A stretch of DNA of 64,000 nucleotides from Artocarpus heterophyllus (taxonomy: Eukaryota > Streptophyta > Magnoliopsida > Rosales > Moraceae). Position numbers and translations under genes: made by a program. Location of the stretch: the NCBI GenBank assembly GCA_025403435.1, contig CM046348.1, positions 24,115,899-24,179,898 on the forward strand, written 5' to 3'. The notes below the pieces were generated by a model. The model was not told the DNA's origin and searched no databases. It saw nothing but the letters and a program-made list of their open reading frames with translations. Below, one piece after another: positions 1 to 11,710 of this stretch (positions are counted from its first letter, which is position 1; every line of letters begins with the position of its first letter).

Positions 1-166
1 ATTCCCAAGTGGCTTCATCAACCCCGTGATGCTGCCACACGACCTTTACCAACGGTATTTCACAACGACGCAAGCTAATCACTTTCTGGTCGATAATCTG
101 AATCGGCACTTCTTCGTACGTCGTATCCTCCTGAACCTGCACATCGCGAAACGAAACTATCTTATC
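1..166 (-). pseudogene. Chromodomain-like C-terminal tail of element 1 integrase, after an in-frame TAG
   Basis: Continuing the integrase frame past the TAG at 167-169 gives an open reading frame to base 1. It contains YEEVPIQI, IPLVKVVW and EATWE. These are the hallmarks of the CR/chromodomain-like tail of Tekay/Del integrases, which is thought to steer insertion into heterochromatin. The window edge truncates it. The preserved frame argues that the stop is recent. Confidence 0.75.
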
Positions 167-1549
167 CTACCCAGGTGGACATTTCCTAAGCATCGACACA
201 TGAAACACATCGTGCACATGAGAAAGTTTAGGCGGAAGATTAAGCCGATAAGCGACCACACCAACACGCTGAGTGATCTCGAACGGCCCAATATACCTCG
301 GCGCGAGTTTCCCACTCACTCCGAACCGCATAGTTCCCTTACGAGGCGACACCCTCAAGAGAACAAAATCTCCAACCGCGAACTCTAAAGGTCTACGTCT
401 CCTATCCGCGTAGCTCTTCTGCCGACTCTGAGCTACCCTCAATCGACCTCGAATCACTGCGACTTTCTCGTTGCTGTCACGAATCTCATCCGGCCCAAGA
501 ATAACTCTATCTTCCGGCTCGGCCCAACACACAGGTGACCGACACGGTCGCCCATACAATGCCTCAAATGGTGCCATACCGATACTCGCCTGATAACTGT
601 TCTTGTACGCGAACTCCACCAAATGCAAACATTGCTTCCAATTCCCGCCGAAGTCCAACGTACAATTACGCAACATATCCTCGAGAACCTGAATAACCCG
701 CTCAGACTGCCCATCCGTCTGAGGATGAAATGCCGTACTGAAGTTCAAATCTGTACCCAAAGCCTCCTGAAAACTCCTCCAGTACTTAGCATTAAACCTG
801 GTGTCTCGATCAGAGGTGATGGACAAAGGAACTCCATGCAACCTCACAATGTTCTGCATATACAACTCCCCGAGAATCTTCCTGGAACACGTCGACCTAA
901 ACGGAATAAAATGCGTCGATTTCGTCAACCTGTCGACCACAACCCAAACTGCATCATGCCGCTGCTCCGTCCTCGGCAAACCTATGAGGAAATCCATCGT
1001 CACATGCTCCCATTTCCACCCTGGAATAGGAAGCGGCTGAAGCTGACCTGCAGGCTTCTGATGCTCAGCTTTCACCTGAAGACACGTCGAACACTTGGCC
1101 ACGTACTCGCGAACATCTTTCTTCATGCCTCTCCACCAATACTGCCTCTTCAGATCGCGATACATCTTGGTGCTCCCCAGATGAATAGCGAACTGAGACC
1201 TATGAGCTTCGTCTAGAACAGATTTCGTCACCTCGGCGATAACTGGAACTGCAAGACGCTCCTGAAAATACAACGATCCATCTGCATGCACGCTCCATTC
1301 TTCAAACTGCTCCCTGTTCTGAATCTGCGACCAAATCCCCTGCAAATGCTGATCCTGCCACTGATTTTGCTTCACCATCCGAATAAGAGCTGGAGTCGCT
1401 TCCACATGATATAACGAAAATCGATCACCATCTTCACGATACAGTAGCCGATACTCACTCACTGTCGCATCCCTGCTCCAGTCCTCAAAAATCAAACAAG
1501 CGAGAACCCCTGAAGACTTCCTGCTAAGCGCGTCCGCAACCACATTAGC
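167..1549 (-). CDS. Retrotransposon integrase, element 1 (frameshifted from RT/RNase H)
   Basis: The frame opens with ADALSRKS, the end of RNase H. It continues into an HHCC zinc-binding integrase N-terminus (with [11 protein letters not shown]), then a DDE catalytic core. All three acidic positions are present: [15 protein letters not shown] and [10 protein letters not shown]. The C-terminal domain ends at [11 protein letters not shown], followed by a TAG at 167-169. The same frame stays open beyond the stop towards base 1. Integrase would insert element DNA into chromosomes. The core is intact, but it is cut off from RNase H by the frameshift near 1550 and from its tail by the TAG. Confidence 0.92.
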   Translation of the reverse strand, partial: ANVVADALSRKSSGVLACLIFEDWSRDATVSEYRLLYREDGDRFSLYHVEATPALIRMVKQNQWQDQHLQGIWSQIQNREQFEEWSVHADGSLYFQERLAVPVIAEVTKSVLDEAHRSQFAIHLGSTKMYRDLKRQYWWRGMKKDVREYVAKCSTCLQVKAEHQKPAGQLQPLPIPGWKWEHVTMDFLIGLPRTEQRHDAVWVVVDRLTKSTHFIPFRSTCSRKILGELYMQNIVRLHGVPLSITSDRDTRFNAKYWRSFQEALGTDLNFSTAFHPQTDGQSERVIQVLEDMLRNCTLDFGGNWKQCLHLVEFAYKNSYQASIGMAPFEALYGRPCRSPVCWAEPEDRVILGPDEIRDSNEKVAVIRGRLRVAQSRQKSYADRRRRPLEFAVGDFVLLRVSPRKGTMRFGVSGKLAPRYIGPFEITQRVGVVAYRLNLPPKLSHVHDVFHVSMLRKCPPG

Positions 1550-3528
1550 TTTTTGGGATGATACTGCAACGCGAAATCATAATCCTCCATGTACTCCACC
1601 CATCTGCGCTGCCTCAAATTGAGATCCCTCTGAGTGAACAAATGCCTCAAACTCTTGTGATCAGAGAAGACCTGAAACGATGCTCCATACAAATAACACC
1701 TCCAAATCTTCAGCGCGTAGATCACCGCTGCAAGCTCTAAATCGTGAGTAGGATAATTTCGCTCGTGAGGTCGTAGCTGTCTCGATCCGTATGCAACCAC
1801 ACGTCCATGCTGCATCAACACGCATCCAAGTCCACGCCCTGAAGCATCCGCATAAACCTCATACGGCTCATCACTACTAGGAATAACCAACACTGGAGCT
1901 GAAGTCAACCGGTTCTTTAATTCCTGAAAAGCAAGATCACAATCTTCATCCCACTCAAACCTGAAATTTTTCTTGATCAACCTCGTCAATGGAGCTGCAA
2001 TCTTCGAAAATTTCTTTACAAATTTCCTGTAATATCCAGCAAGACCTAAGAAGCTGCGAATCTCCGCTACATTCCTTGGTCGTTCCCACTCCAATATAGC
2101 TTCAATCTTGGATGGATCCACTGAAATACCATGCTCCGAGATGACATGACCTAGAAATTTGACCTCAGTCAACCAGAACTCACATTTTTCCCTCTTAGCA
2201 TACAACTGGTGCTCCCGCAAAGTCTGAAGCACGATCCGAAGATGCTGCTCATGCTCCTCCCAAGTCTTAGAATACACAAGAATATCATCGATGAATACTA
2301 TCACGAACTGATCCAGATACGACCTAAATACCCTGTTTATCAGATCCATAAAAGCTGCCGGAGCATTTGTCAACCCAAAAGACATGACCAGAAACTCGAA
2401 GTGCCCATACCGAGTCCTAAAAGCTGTCTTGGGAATATCCTCTTCCTTGATCCTGAGCTGATGATAACCTGAACGCAAATCAATCTTCGAGAAGTATCGC
2501 GAACCTCCCAACTGATCAAATAGCTCATCAATCCTAGGCAAAGGATACTTGTTCTTCACCGTAACACGATTCAGCTGCCGATAATCCACACATAACCTGA
2601 GAGTCCCATCGTGCTTCTTAGCAAACAAAACTGGTGCTCCCCACGGAGATGTGCTATTCTGAATATATCCTTTATCAGCAAGCTCCTGAAGTTGCTTCCT
2701 CAATTCCTTCATTTCTGCTGGCGCCATCCGATAAGGTGCCATAGAAATTGGTGATGTCCCTGGAAACAACTCGATACCAAACTCAATCTCCCGATGCGGT
2801 GGTAACCCTGATAACTCGTCGGGGAAGACATCCTCGAACTCATCAACCACCAGAATCACTGCACTACCTTTCGAAACATAAGGCTCGCAATCCAGGTTGG
2901 CAAGAAAAGCACAACAACCTAGATTCCTTCGCCCTCCTAGACACGACTTCATAAGACGCTCACTCATTGACCAATCACCACCACCCTGGTAAGTGATTAC
3001 CGTCCCCCTATCAGACACTAGGGTCACTTTTCTAAGTTGGCAGTCCACGACTGCACTATACCTGGACAACCAGTCCATCCCTAAAATCACATCATAGGAA
3101 CTCATGGGGAGTATAATCAAATCACTTTTCAAAATCTCATCCCCAATCTTTATTTTACAAGATTTACACATACAATTTACACACACCCGCCCCAAGGGAG
3201 AAGTTATAGCTAGGGGTTCATTAAACTCTCCTACTTCTAATCCCAAGGCATGTACAAAAGAACTCGAAATGAGAGAATGAGAGGCACCGGTATCAAATAA
3301 AACGCGAGCTAAAGATCTGGAAACCAAAATCATACCATCGACAACCGCGTTACCAGTCTGAGAATCTGACCCTCCAGATGCCATTGCATGAACCTGCCCT
3401 GGCGCCTTTCCATTTCCTCTACCGACATTGCTGGGTCCTGGATTACTCGGCCGATGCTGCTGAGATGGAGACGATTGCACACTACCTGTACTCGACGCTC
3501 GATACTGAGGAACACTGCGCTGAAAATA
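1543..3528 (-). CDS. pol: Retrotransposon pol: protease, reverse transcriptase, RNase H, element 1
   Basis: This is in the same frame as gag, immediately after the TAG at 3529-3531. An aspartic protease with [10 protein letters not shown] lies near 3270-3300. The reverse transcriptase has the conserved [15 protein letters not shown] and [12 protein letters not shown] motifs, [10 protein letters not shown], and an intact catalytic box FIDDILVYS. RNase H follows with [10 protein letters not shown] and the HDLELAAV and [12 protein letters not shown] motifs. Near 1550 a single base appears lost, in the codons that normally read HPKKAN(V)VADALSRKS. This throws the ribosome out of the integrase frame. 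The protein would process gag-pol, copy element RNA into DNA and degrade the RNA strand inside virus-like particles. Confidence 0.92.
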
Positions 3529-4545
3529 CTACAGCTGCTGTCCTCGTGCCGGATATGAGAATTGCTGAGGAGAAAACTGCGGATACTGCAACTGCGGGTA
3601 CTGCGGAGGCGGAGGTAGGGTCTGAGGCTGAGGCTGAGATGAACGACTGGCATCCTCCCCGGTCTGCGATCCAAGACGAGCACTCCTGATCGGGCAATTC
3701 CTCTTGATGTGTCCGGGCTGCTGACAGAAATGACAATGAAAGCTGTAGGGATTGCTGCGCCCGCTGCCAGACGAACTGCTGCTGCCACTGGTCGCACCGC
3801 CTTGCTTGCCTTTCCCCGGAGCTGGACGACTACTAATGCTCTTCCTGCCACTCCTCTGCGGTCCTCCTAAAGCCTTGGCTCGGTCCTCACAATACTGCAC
3901 GTAATCATTCTCCACGGAGATCGCCGACGACACAAGCTCTCCGAAACTCCTAAGCCGTAGAGCAACCAACTGCCGCCGAATAGGAGCCTTGAGTCCTTCC
4001 TGAAACTTGATGCATTTCTCGCGCTCCGATGCCACAGCTGATGGAGCAAACCTAGCCAACTCGTTAAACTTTGCCTCATACTCCCGAACTGAGATATCAC
4101 CCTGCTGCAATCTATAAAACTCAGCTGCCTTCTGGTCTCTATATCCCTGCGGAAAATACCGATCATAGAACAGCTCCTCGAACTTGTCCCAACTGATATC
4201 GCCACCGCGCTCCAGACGCTTAGTCTGTTTCCACCAAGTGTTGGCGCCACCCTCGAGCTTATACGCCGCAAACTCCACACGATACTCCTCAGGCACACCA
4301 AGAGTATCTACATGCTTCAAGATCGAATCCAACCAATACTCTGCTAACTGCGGATCCCCATTGCCATCAAAAGTCGGAATTGACGCCCGCCGAAATTCCT
4401 TAAAGAAAGCATGCCGACTACCAGCATTGGAGTCTTCCGGTCTAGGCCTGGCTGCCATCTACCGGAAAGTCGCAAACATAGACCTCATCATGCTCTCATC
4501 ATTTCCGAACTCAGCGTCAGCAGTCGAACGACGTCTAGGTGCCAT
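3529..4545 (-). CDS. gag: Retrotransposon gag (capsid/nucleocapsid), element 1
   Basis: The likely original start is the ATG at 4545 (reading MAPRRRST). An in-frame TAG at 4459-4461 immediately precedes a second ATG at 4458, from which about 309 residues are open. The protein has the plant retrotransposon gag fold signature (a WLDSI...KLEGGANTWW stretch and a YFPQGYRDQK segment). It ends in a basic Ser/Gly-rich linker and a CCHC zinc knuckle of the form CHFCQQPGHIKRNC, which binds RNA during packaging. A TAG at 3529-3531 separates it from pol in the same frame. Readthrough is possible, but a C-to-T change of a Gln codon is simpler, because plant Tekay elements usually encode one continuous gag-pol. 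Confidence 0.88.
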
Positions 4546-4635
4546 TCTCTCACTTCTGAAAACAAAATTTGGACTGTCAGAGGTATTTCATTGTCAAACC
4601 TATGTGTGCACAATTCCCAAGGTTCATAACCTTGA

Positions 4636-4647
4636 GCTCTGATACCA
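4636..4647 (-). other. Primer binding site (initiator tRNA-Met), element 1
   Basis: On the minus strand this reads TGGTATCAGAGC, the standard plant PBS complementary to the 3' end of initiator tRNA-Met. It lies three bases downstream of the LTR end (GGGCGTGACA). Confidence 0.92.
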
Positions 4648-4650
4648 TTC

Positions 4651-6064
4651 TGTCACGCCCCGGAGTACGGGAGGTGACGTGGTGGAATATTTAGATTAAT
4701 TAAAAGAGGATTTAATTGAAATTAAGAGTTTAAAAATCCAATTAAGTGAGAAATAAAGAGATTTTCCACCACATTTGATAAAAAGAATTTGTGAATATTA
4801 AGCAGGTAATAAAAATTAAATAAAAACCGCGAATATGGGTTCCACAACCCACAACTTGTGCACACACATGGTTCTGACAATATCATAAATACAATTACAG
4901 TCCAAGTACAAATAAAGTTAAGTCTTACATGCCCTGATTAATAATACAGAATATAAATAAACTCTCCTATTGCTCCTGAGTTCGGTCCGAAGAATCTTCT
5001 CCAAACCTAAATGGAAGACCACCTAGATGGGGGAAATTTAAAACAATAAAACGTGAGCGAAAGGCTCAGTAGGACTATGTTTTATAAAATAGTTTAATGC
5101 AAAGAAACATAGCATCATTAGAAGTTATTCAGAGGAAACTTAAATAAATAAATAAATAAATAAATAATTTGAGTAGAACCGTTCTGTCACAGAACAATTC
5201 ACTCGTCAAATCAAAACACCAATTTACTTTTACCTAGGCAAACCATGAGATCACCATCGTAGTGGCCCAGCTGGGTTTCGGGATCTGCCCCCCAAGGTCG
5301 ATCGCTACACGACCCGATCTCTGATATGGCATCATGCCCATGTGTTTATTAATCATTATCATTCAAAACCCAATTACCGAGTGTTGTCAATTACATTTNN
5401 NNNNNNNNNNNNNNNNNNNNNNNNNNNNNNNNNNNNNNNNNNNNNNNNNNNNNNNNNNNNNNNNNNNNNNNNNNNNNNNNNNNNNNNNNNNNNNNNNNTC
5501 CTATGCTATCAGTATATTTCTCATATTACCAGTATTCTTTTCTATGCAATTTATAGGTATGCAATTTATAGGCCCTATAGCCTTCTAACTATTCTACGTC
5601 CTCTAAACAACATAATTCATATACTGACTTTATTCAGTCTAATTTTATATTACATTACTTTATCAGTATAATCTTATACTACATTATTCTTATACTGCTT
5701 AATTTTATACTGTATAATCTTTAATTTTCATACAGTATTTTTTAAACTATATAATTCTTATATTTGTCATATAACATTTTCTTTTACTATATTTCTATCT
5801 CTTTAATTTGTTACAACATATTTTGTAGTAATAAAGCTTTCTAGCTTATTTTTCCTTGCTTGTTAGCTAATCTTTATCTTTCATTTAATTCATACTTTGC
5901 TTAGGACTATGATTTGATTTTTAACATAAAAAAATAACATATTTACTTTTATAGAATTTATTATAAAAATCAGATTTGAACACTAATCCTCATTACACGC
6001 ATTTACTTAACATAATTCTTCAAATATTATACATGTAATGAGCTTGAGAGTTTCGTAGGTATTA
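4651..6064 (-). repeat. 5' LTR of element 1 (contains assembly gap)
   Basis: The inner edge at 4651 is firm: on the minus strand the LTR ends GGGCGTGACA, just before the primer binding site. The outer edge at 6064 is inferred from a TGTAATACC start that pairs imperfectly with the inner end (TGTCACGCC). No second LTR is visible for comparison. A short AAATAAATAAAT microsatellite lies at 5141-5167. The true length is unknown because of the N run. Confidence 0.6.
5399..5498. other. Assembly gap (100 N)
   Basis: There are exactly 100 consecutive N, a conventional placeholder for a gap of unknown size. Open frames that run through it are meaningless. Confidence 0.99.
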
Positions 6065-7524
6065 CAAAAAGAACCATCTTCTCAAGATAAACCATTTCCT
6101 ATGGAAGGAAACAATTATTAAAATCTTCTAAAAAACTAAGTGCCAACTTTATTTTCTGATTGCAGACTAGTCCTCACACATATATTCCCAATATGTGTAA
6201 TTTAAGGTGTTGGTATTAAAAGTCATGTTGTTCGGCTAATCGACAACATGCAGAAATGATTAGTTTATAAATACAAATATTAATTAAATTATAGACCTAC
6301 AAAACTTTAAACAATGTTTAAAGACCCTTGAAAAAAATACTTATATGTTCAAATAGATTAATCATGTCAAAATAAAGAAACATAACAAAGTCGTCAAGAA
6401 ACCACAATAAAACATTAAACATTTTCAAAACATCCAATAAACTTTTCTCAAAAAACTTAGGTACATGGTATATGAAATAATAACGCTCTCGGCCCTTGCT
6501 TCAGTACAGCATATGTATCAAAACTTGAATGAATGACGTTTCACTTCAGGTGGTCATCCCTCTCTACGCCAAATCTGCTTCCAAATCCGCAGGAGATCTT
6601 CTGACAAGGCCTTGTCAGGCTAGAGATATTAAATAGTTACAAGTGGAACATTGAAGTAGGCCTCCAAGCGAGAGAAGCCGGTTTCAAGTGTTGCACTTGA
6701 TTTTTTTAATTGTAGAAAATCTGGTTAGGGGGAATTTATTACAATTATACCATGATTGTGTAATCTCCAGTAATAAAAAATGATGGTGGCTGAAGAAGAA
6801 AAATGACACAGTAACATCACTTTAAGAAGAGACAATAACATTGCTGAGAAAGGAAGAAATTGTCCGAGTTATGACGTGTTTGGGAAAAAATTGTGGAAAC
6901 AATGTAGGGTTTAGGGTTGTGTTGAGTTTATTTAGGTTTATTAAAACTTTTAAAGAAGGAAAAGAGTACCATTTCATATTTTGAACTATAAATTCCAATA
7001 TTAGCAAGAGTTGTAGTATTTCTTAAATGTAGTTTAGGAGAAGAAAATATAAAGAACAATTGCTGTAGAATGCATATTTTTCTGTTTAATTATTGGTATA
7101 ATTGATTTGGTTTATTGTTTCGCTTGTAAAAGTAAATGAGGAGTTGAAAGGGGTAAAAATTGTTGGTTTAGTTGAAAGCACTAATGGATGAAGAAATGAA
7201 ATTTAATTTTGTTACTATGGAATAATTTTGATGAAATGCAAGGAAAACGAAACTAATAACAAGCGAATGGATTTTTATGAAGTGTAATGAGAATGAAAGT
7301 AATCATAATTGAAATATTCACTCAACACAAAAGTATGAATAAATGATAGGTCCATATTACAAATAAGTAGGCATTAAAACAAAATGACCATTAAAAGTGA
7401 AACAAATAACACGGTGGCTAGAAAAATAAGTGACAATTACACATAACCTTGCATTAAAAGTTCACAGTTGTGGTAATAAATCTATTATATGTGTTGAAGT
7501 AACAACTCACCATCCTAGCAAGAG
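6065..7524. other. AT-rich intergenic stretch with no gene seen
   Basis: I see no credible coding region. One perfect 18-bp palindrome lies at 6601-6618. The rest is simple AT-rich sequence. Confidence 0.5.
6601..6618. repeat. Perfect 18-bp palindrome
   Basis: CTGACAAGGCCTTGTCAG is identical to its own reverse complement, with no spacer. It lies in a slightly GC-richer patch of otherwise AT-rich DNA. Confidence 0.85.
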
Positions 7525-8060
7525 CTCTTATTATGCATCCCTATGTCGGCATCCCGTAAAGGAACGAATTGATTAGTTCCTTGATTATGTACGTTGTCAT
7601 ACATCGGCTCGTATTCAGGGGCATCGAGAGTGGGCATGTTGATGTCAACATTTTGGTCAGAGTGAGGAAATTGATCATGTTGCATGGACCTTAGACTTTA
7701 GCTAGAACATGACAGAGTATTTGTTCTTCAGTTACATTGAAGGCTGCATGTTGCCTTACTATGTCCATGTCCTTTGCATATAGCACATTTCCTTCTTCTT
7801 CAGCACTACCAAATCTTGCAGCACTTGAATGATAGGGTAGAATCATGGCCAAATTGTCCTTGTTGCGTGGAAGGTGGCGGTAGTTGTGCGGCAGCAAATA
7901 GTTGCTCAAACTTATCAGTTAAGTTCGTCAGCTCAGTCTTTGCTAGATTGTTCTAATCCTCGAAATTTGTTACGTAGTAGACTATCTTATTGAAGTACGA
8001 TGCCAAAGAAGGGTACCTTGTTTTTAAACCTTTTCGATTAAGTATTTATCGGGTGATTAA
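7525..8060 (-). pseudogene. Decayed coding relic of unknown identity
   Basis: On the minus strand three stretches in different frames look coding. The first (about 8060-7800) reads PSLASYFNKIVYYVTNFED and then LAKTELTNLTDKFEQLF, with an internal TAG. The second (7909-7691, 72 residues) contains FGSAEEEGNVLYAKDMDIV. The third (about 7680-7525) contains HSDQNVDINMPTLDAPEYEP and ends at a TAG. Base composition rises above the surroundings here. The frame changes could be frameshifts in a pseudogene or small introns. I do not recognise the family; it could be a host pseudogene or a transposase-associated protein. Confidence 0.4.
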
Positions 8061-9837
8061 TGAGTAACAGATACCGAGACAAAGTGGTAGAATAAAGTTA
8101 AATACAAGACCTTTTCAATACTAGGGATTAAACTGTGACCGAGGTTAGAGTTTTACGTTAGGTGTAATGCATATTTGTTTTGTGCATCATCATAACTTCT
8201 TTGTTTCATATCCTACATAAGAGGAGAAAAAATAAAGATCCAACTGTTACCTTTGTTTTAATACACATGCATCGAGGTTTTGTTGTATTTATTATTAAAT
8301 AGAAAACTTTTTTAAAGACCAATCCAATTAGAAAACCCAAATTTATTCTATATTCAAAGTAACACTATTTATAGACACAATGAACCTTGGAATCGGATTG
8401 CAAATCGGAAGCACACAAATCGAAACACAAGACTCAAATAAAAACATTCCAAGTCAACAAAATTCAAATGCGTCAATGAAAGGTGCCCTAAGTTAACCCT
8501 TATTTCTAAGTCTAAAAATGCATATTTGTAGAGAGAAGATAACTTAGATATCAAATTAGGTACTCTTATGTTATATAATGATTTGATGCGTAAATGCTTT
8601 ATGTGTCTGCGGACACAAGATTGAAATTTTACATGATTGCTATATTTGCATATCACACTAAATATATTTGCATAATTGATAACCTATTAATTCTTGGTTT
8701 ACCTTTTTCTGTTGAGAGAATATTATTCTATACTGGTAGTTTTTACAATTATGGCCTGATATTGCATAAGTCGTGAAAAGGAAACATATGATTATAATAT
8801 ACAAGACGTCATTATATTAATGAGTTAATGCTATAATACACATTTACTGCTATGAATTCCATTTGTTTTTCCACGTTTAGCAAATTTAAAATTTGCCACC
8901 AAAAGTCTTTAAATTTTTTTTAAGAAACGTGTCTACTTGGTAAAGTCACAGATCATGATGAAAATTAAAAATGGGGGAAGATGGAGTTATTGATAGTCAG
9001 ACTACAAACTAGTTAAAAATGGAGTATACCCATTATTCGAGGAAATAATTAATTATATGCAAAACCCAACGTTATGGAATTTCGAAATGAAAGCATTCCA
9101 TTTATTTAATTAAATTTATAGGGCTTCAAATCATGTTGTTTGGAATAAAGCTACCTCTCCCCACAACCAGCCGGCGCTGATGCGGCTGGTAATTTGATTG
9201 TTTAGAGTGCCCTTTTTTTTTTGGTTTAATTTAAAGGTTCAAATGACTTGTCTAACAAATATTTACACCTGATAGGACCACTAAACTTATCTCTATCCAA
9301 CATCCAACTCCATTTTCTCTTTCTTCTTGTTTCTTTTCTTGCGCCACTTGTATTCGTCGGTACACTTCTCTTCACAGACCATGTTAGCAGACTCTTAGCT
9401 TAGATCATAGCAAAAATAAAAGAAACTCATAGCCATAAAAATAAAAAACCCATCAAAATAGAGGTCATGAAATAGAGCAGCAAAGTTGAAAATTTTGTAA
9501 GAGAAGATAAATAATCACAAGAATCTAGCCGGAAAAGGTTTCCCCCACCTAGGACTCAACAAATTACATCACGTCCACTAAGGCCATGCTTGGTCCAGGA
9601 AATGTTGAGTTTGGGTGTTTTTCTTTCCTTATCTATACATTTAGACCCGAGCTTTTTTTTTTCAAACAAAAAAAAAGGCTGTTTGGCAACATAGCCTAGC
9701 AAAAAGCGCTACCAAATCTTATTTGTATATTTAAAGCTTGTTTGTTTTGTGTTTTTTTTAGATTTAATATATTTAAATTTAGATTTAAGTATTAATAATA
9801 TTTTATATTTTCTTCGAAAATCAAAATCTTTTGATTA
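8061..9837. other. Intergenic AT-rich stretch with one hairpin
   Basis: No gene is recognisable. A GC-rich hairpin lies at 9166-9190 (8-bp arms ACCAGCCG and CGGCTGGT, 9-base loop). Around 9660-9720 a segment beginning GGCTGTTTGGC resembles the end of a hAT-type MITE, but I could not pair it with a second end. Confidence 0.45.
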
Positions 9838-10165
9838 TCAAGAATGTAGAGCCTGTTTGGTTCGAATATTTGAATAGAGTATTTGAATGAAGATTTAAAT
9901 TTTTATGAGAGAAAATACTGTAGCAAATGATTTGAACAGTGATTCGAACCACGAAACAAACGGGCCTCTAAGTTTTTAACTTCAGTCCTCTTAACCGTGA
10001 ATCAAGAATCTAGAGCCTGTTTGGTTCGAATATTTGATAGAGTATTTGAATGAAGATTTAAATTTTTATGAGAGAATATACTATAGCAAAATGATTTGAA
10101 CCGTAATTCGAACCACGAAACAAACGGGCCTCTAAGTTTTTTAACTTCAGTCCTCTTAAAACTTT
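9838..10165. repeat. Tandemly duplicated fold-back MITE (two copies, ~164-bp unit)
   Basis: Two nearly identical units sit head to tail. The element bodies are about 9847-9970 and 10011-10134. Each starts TAGAGCCTGTTTGGTTCGAA and ends in its imperfect inverse (TTCGAACCACGAAACAAACG, then GGCCTCTA). The flanking bases are duplicated too (TCAAGAAT before, TTCAGTCCTCTTAA after). This points to unequal exchange or replication slippage of the whole locus rather than two insertions. The TIR resembles plant hAT-type MITEs. Confidence 0.8.
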
Positions 10166-11109
10166 TGATACTCGCATATTTTTCGCTATAGTAAAGCTGA
10201 AATTCTCTCACTCATATTTAAAGAAAAAATTCATAACTTTTTCATTTAATATCTAAATAAGATGATTCTTTTTTTATTGTATTTCTCGTGAAAAGAGGAA
10301 TAAATTAAGATGCATATTGTATATTTTTTAAGATCATTAACATTAAAATTTTATTAGATTTTTCAATAAATTAAAAATTATTTTTACTACCCCTCCTAAT
10401 ATAAATTTTAATTTTATTTCATTCTTAAATTAAAAATTAATCAGAAAATTTTTCTCCCTTTCTCAGCCACCAGTGCATCTACCACCATACGCTCTTTGAA
10501 GGGTTTTTTTTTCTCTTAAAAAAAAAACTAGAATACCCTTTAAATACAAATAAAAGATCCAATTCCACATCTTTCTTTTGCTTTTGCTCTGTTTGCCCCT
10601 CTTTCTAATACGGTGCTTCATATTCTTCTATGCATTATGCACCAATTCACTTCTCGTACCGGTTCCACAGACTATCATTGCCTCTATCAGAACATATCAC
10701 AACCAAAGATTGCCTGCCCCTATGCTTCTCAGAGCTGTATAGATTGATCCAACAGATCTCAATCAGGTGATATTTTTATTCTTCATTAAAGGGGTGTCGT
10801 GCTATGGACACCCCGTAAAACTTTATTGAATCAATAAATTTTCAAACATATGAGATTATTTTTGTAAGGGCATTTATCCTGAAAGCTAGACATTATTACC
10901 AAAAAAACAAAGATTAAAGGAAAAAAAGAATTATATAAATTTTGTCACATAAACCAATTTTTTTCCCGCTATTTGTAAGGATTAAATGTGTACTAAAATT
11001 ATACTGAACTTGTTTTTATTTTTTTTAGTTTTTGATGCTAAAGTATTCTCTCAAAATTTTCAAATAGAAATGATTCCTGTTTCATTATATCTATTGTAAT
11101 AATACCAGT
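10166..11109. other. Intergenic stretch with no gene seen
   Basis: The sequence is AT-rich. A perfect 8-bp-arm hairpin (GGGGTGTC / GACACCCC) lies at 10791-10814. The 10560-10770 segment is less AT-rich and could be an old exon or UTR, but it has no open frame worth naming. Confidence 0.4.
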
Positions 11110-11710
11110 TTTTGTGTATTACTATGTCAAGAATAAGTGGTTTTTAGTGGTCGTAGTTTGGTTTGGCAGGGCCAGGGGTTTTAGCCAGATGGGTCTTCAT
11201 TCCAAATATGGTGAGGATGATTTGGTGACGGCGAAGGTTTATCGGCTTTGCTGGTTGTTCCTTCAGACGCAGAGTTGGATATTCTTTTACCAATTTATGA
11301 AGGCGGTATAAAATTAGTAATTTTGGCTTTAGCAGGTTCAAGCACTGATTGGGAGGTTAACTATGTTGAAGACCAAGTACCCTACTTGACTTGAAATTTT
11401 TTGTCCTTTTTCTTTAATTGGATGAGGAGGACCGATAACATTGTCGCTCATAGAGTGGCTTGTTGGGCTTTGTTTGCTTCGGAGTGCTCTTCAAGGTAGG
11501 TGTTTTTGGTTCCACCATTCTCGTCTCTTCTTTTCTTTCTTTGTGGGCACTTAGGGCTTCCTTTTGGTCTTGCTTTATGTTTTGTAGGCGTCTGCTTCTC
11601 AATTGATGGAGAATCTTCAGCTTGGTCGAGATTTTGCCACTCTTTTTGTTGGATGAGAAGGACCTGCATCGTTGTAGCTCACAAGCTCGGCTTCTAGGCT
11701 TTTACTTCTC
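11110..11710 (+). pseudogene. Possible LINE (non-LTR retrotransposon) RNase H relic, internally duplicated
   Basis: Around 11430-11490 the plus strand reads DNIVAHRVACWALFASE. This resembles the (N)xVAHxLA ending of the RNase H-like domain in plant LINE polyproteins. About 230 bases further on (11648-11704) a diverged copy of the same stretch reads VVAHKLG. No other LINE domain is recognisable and the frame is broken, so the call is weak. Confidence 0.28.

Larger units (their letters stand above)
1..6064 (-). mobile_element. Ty3/gypsy (Tekay/Del-type chromovirus) LTR retrotransposon, 3' end cut by window edge
   Basis: Reading the minus strand, the order is LTR (6064-4651), primer binding site, gag, protease, reverse transcriptase, RNase H, integrase, then a chromodomain-like tail still open at base 1. 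This order (integrase last) is that of Ty3/gypsy. The integrase C-terminus followed by a conserved tail ending in an EATWE motif places it with the Tekay/Del chromoviruses. The 3' LTR and the target-site duplication lie outside the window. Lesions are few: in-frame TAG codons at 4459-4461, 3529-3531 and 167-169 and one frameshift near 1550. The copy is therefore probably fairly young but not autonomous as written. The LTR contains a 100-N assembly gap. Confidence 0.9.

Noticed and set aside
5334..5671. Open frames running through the N block
   Set aside because: They exist only because N was read through; the real sequence is unknown.
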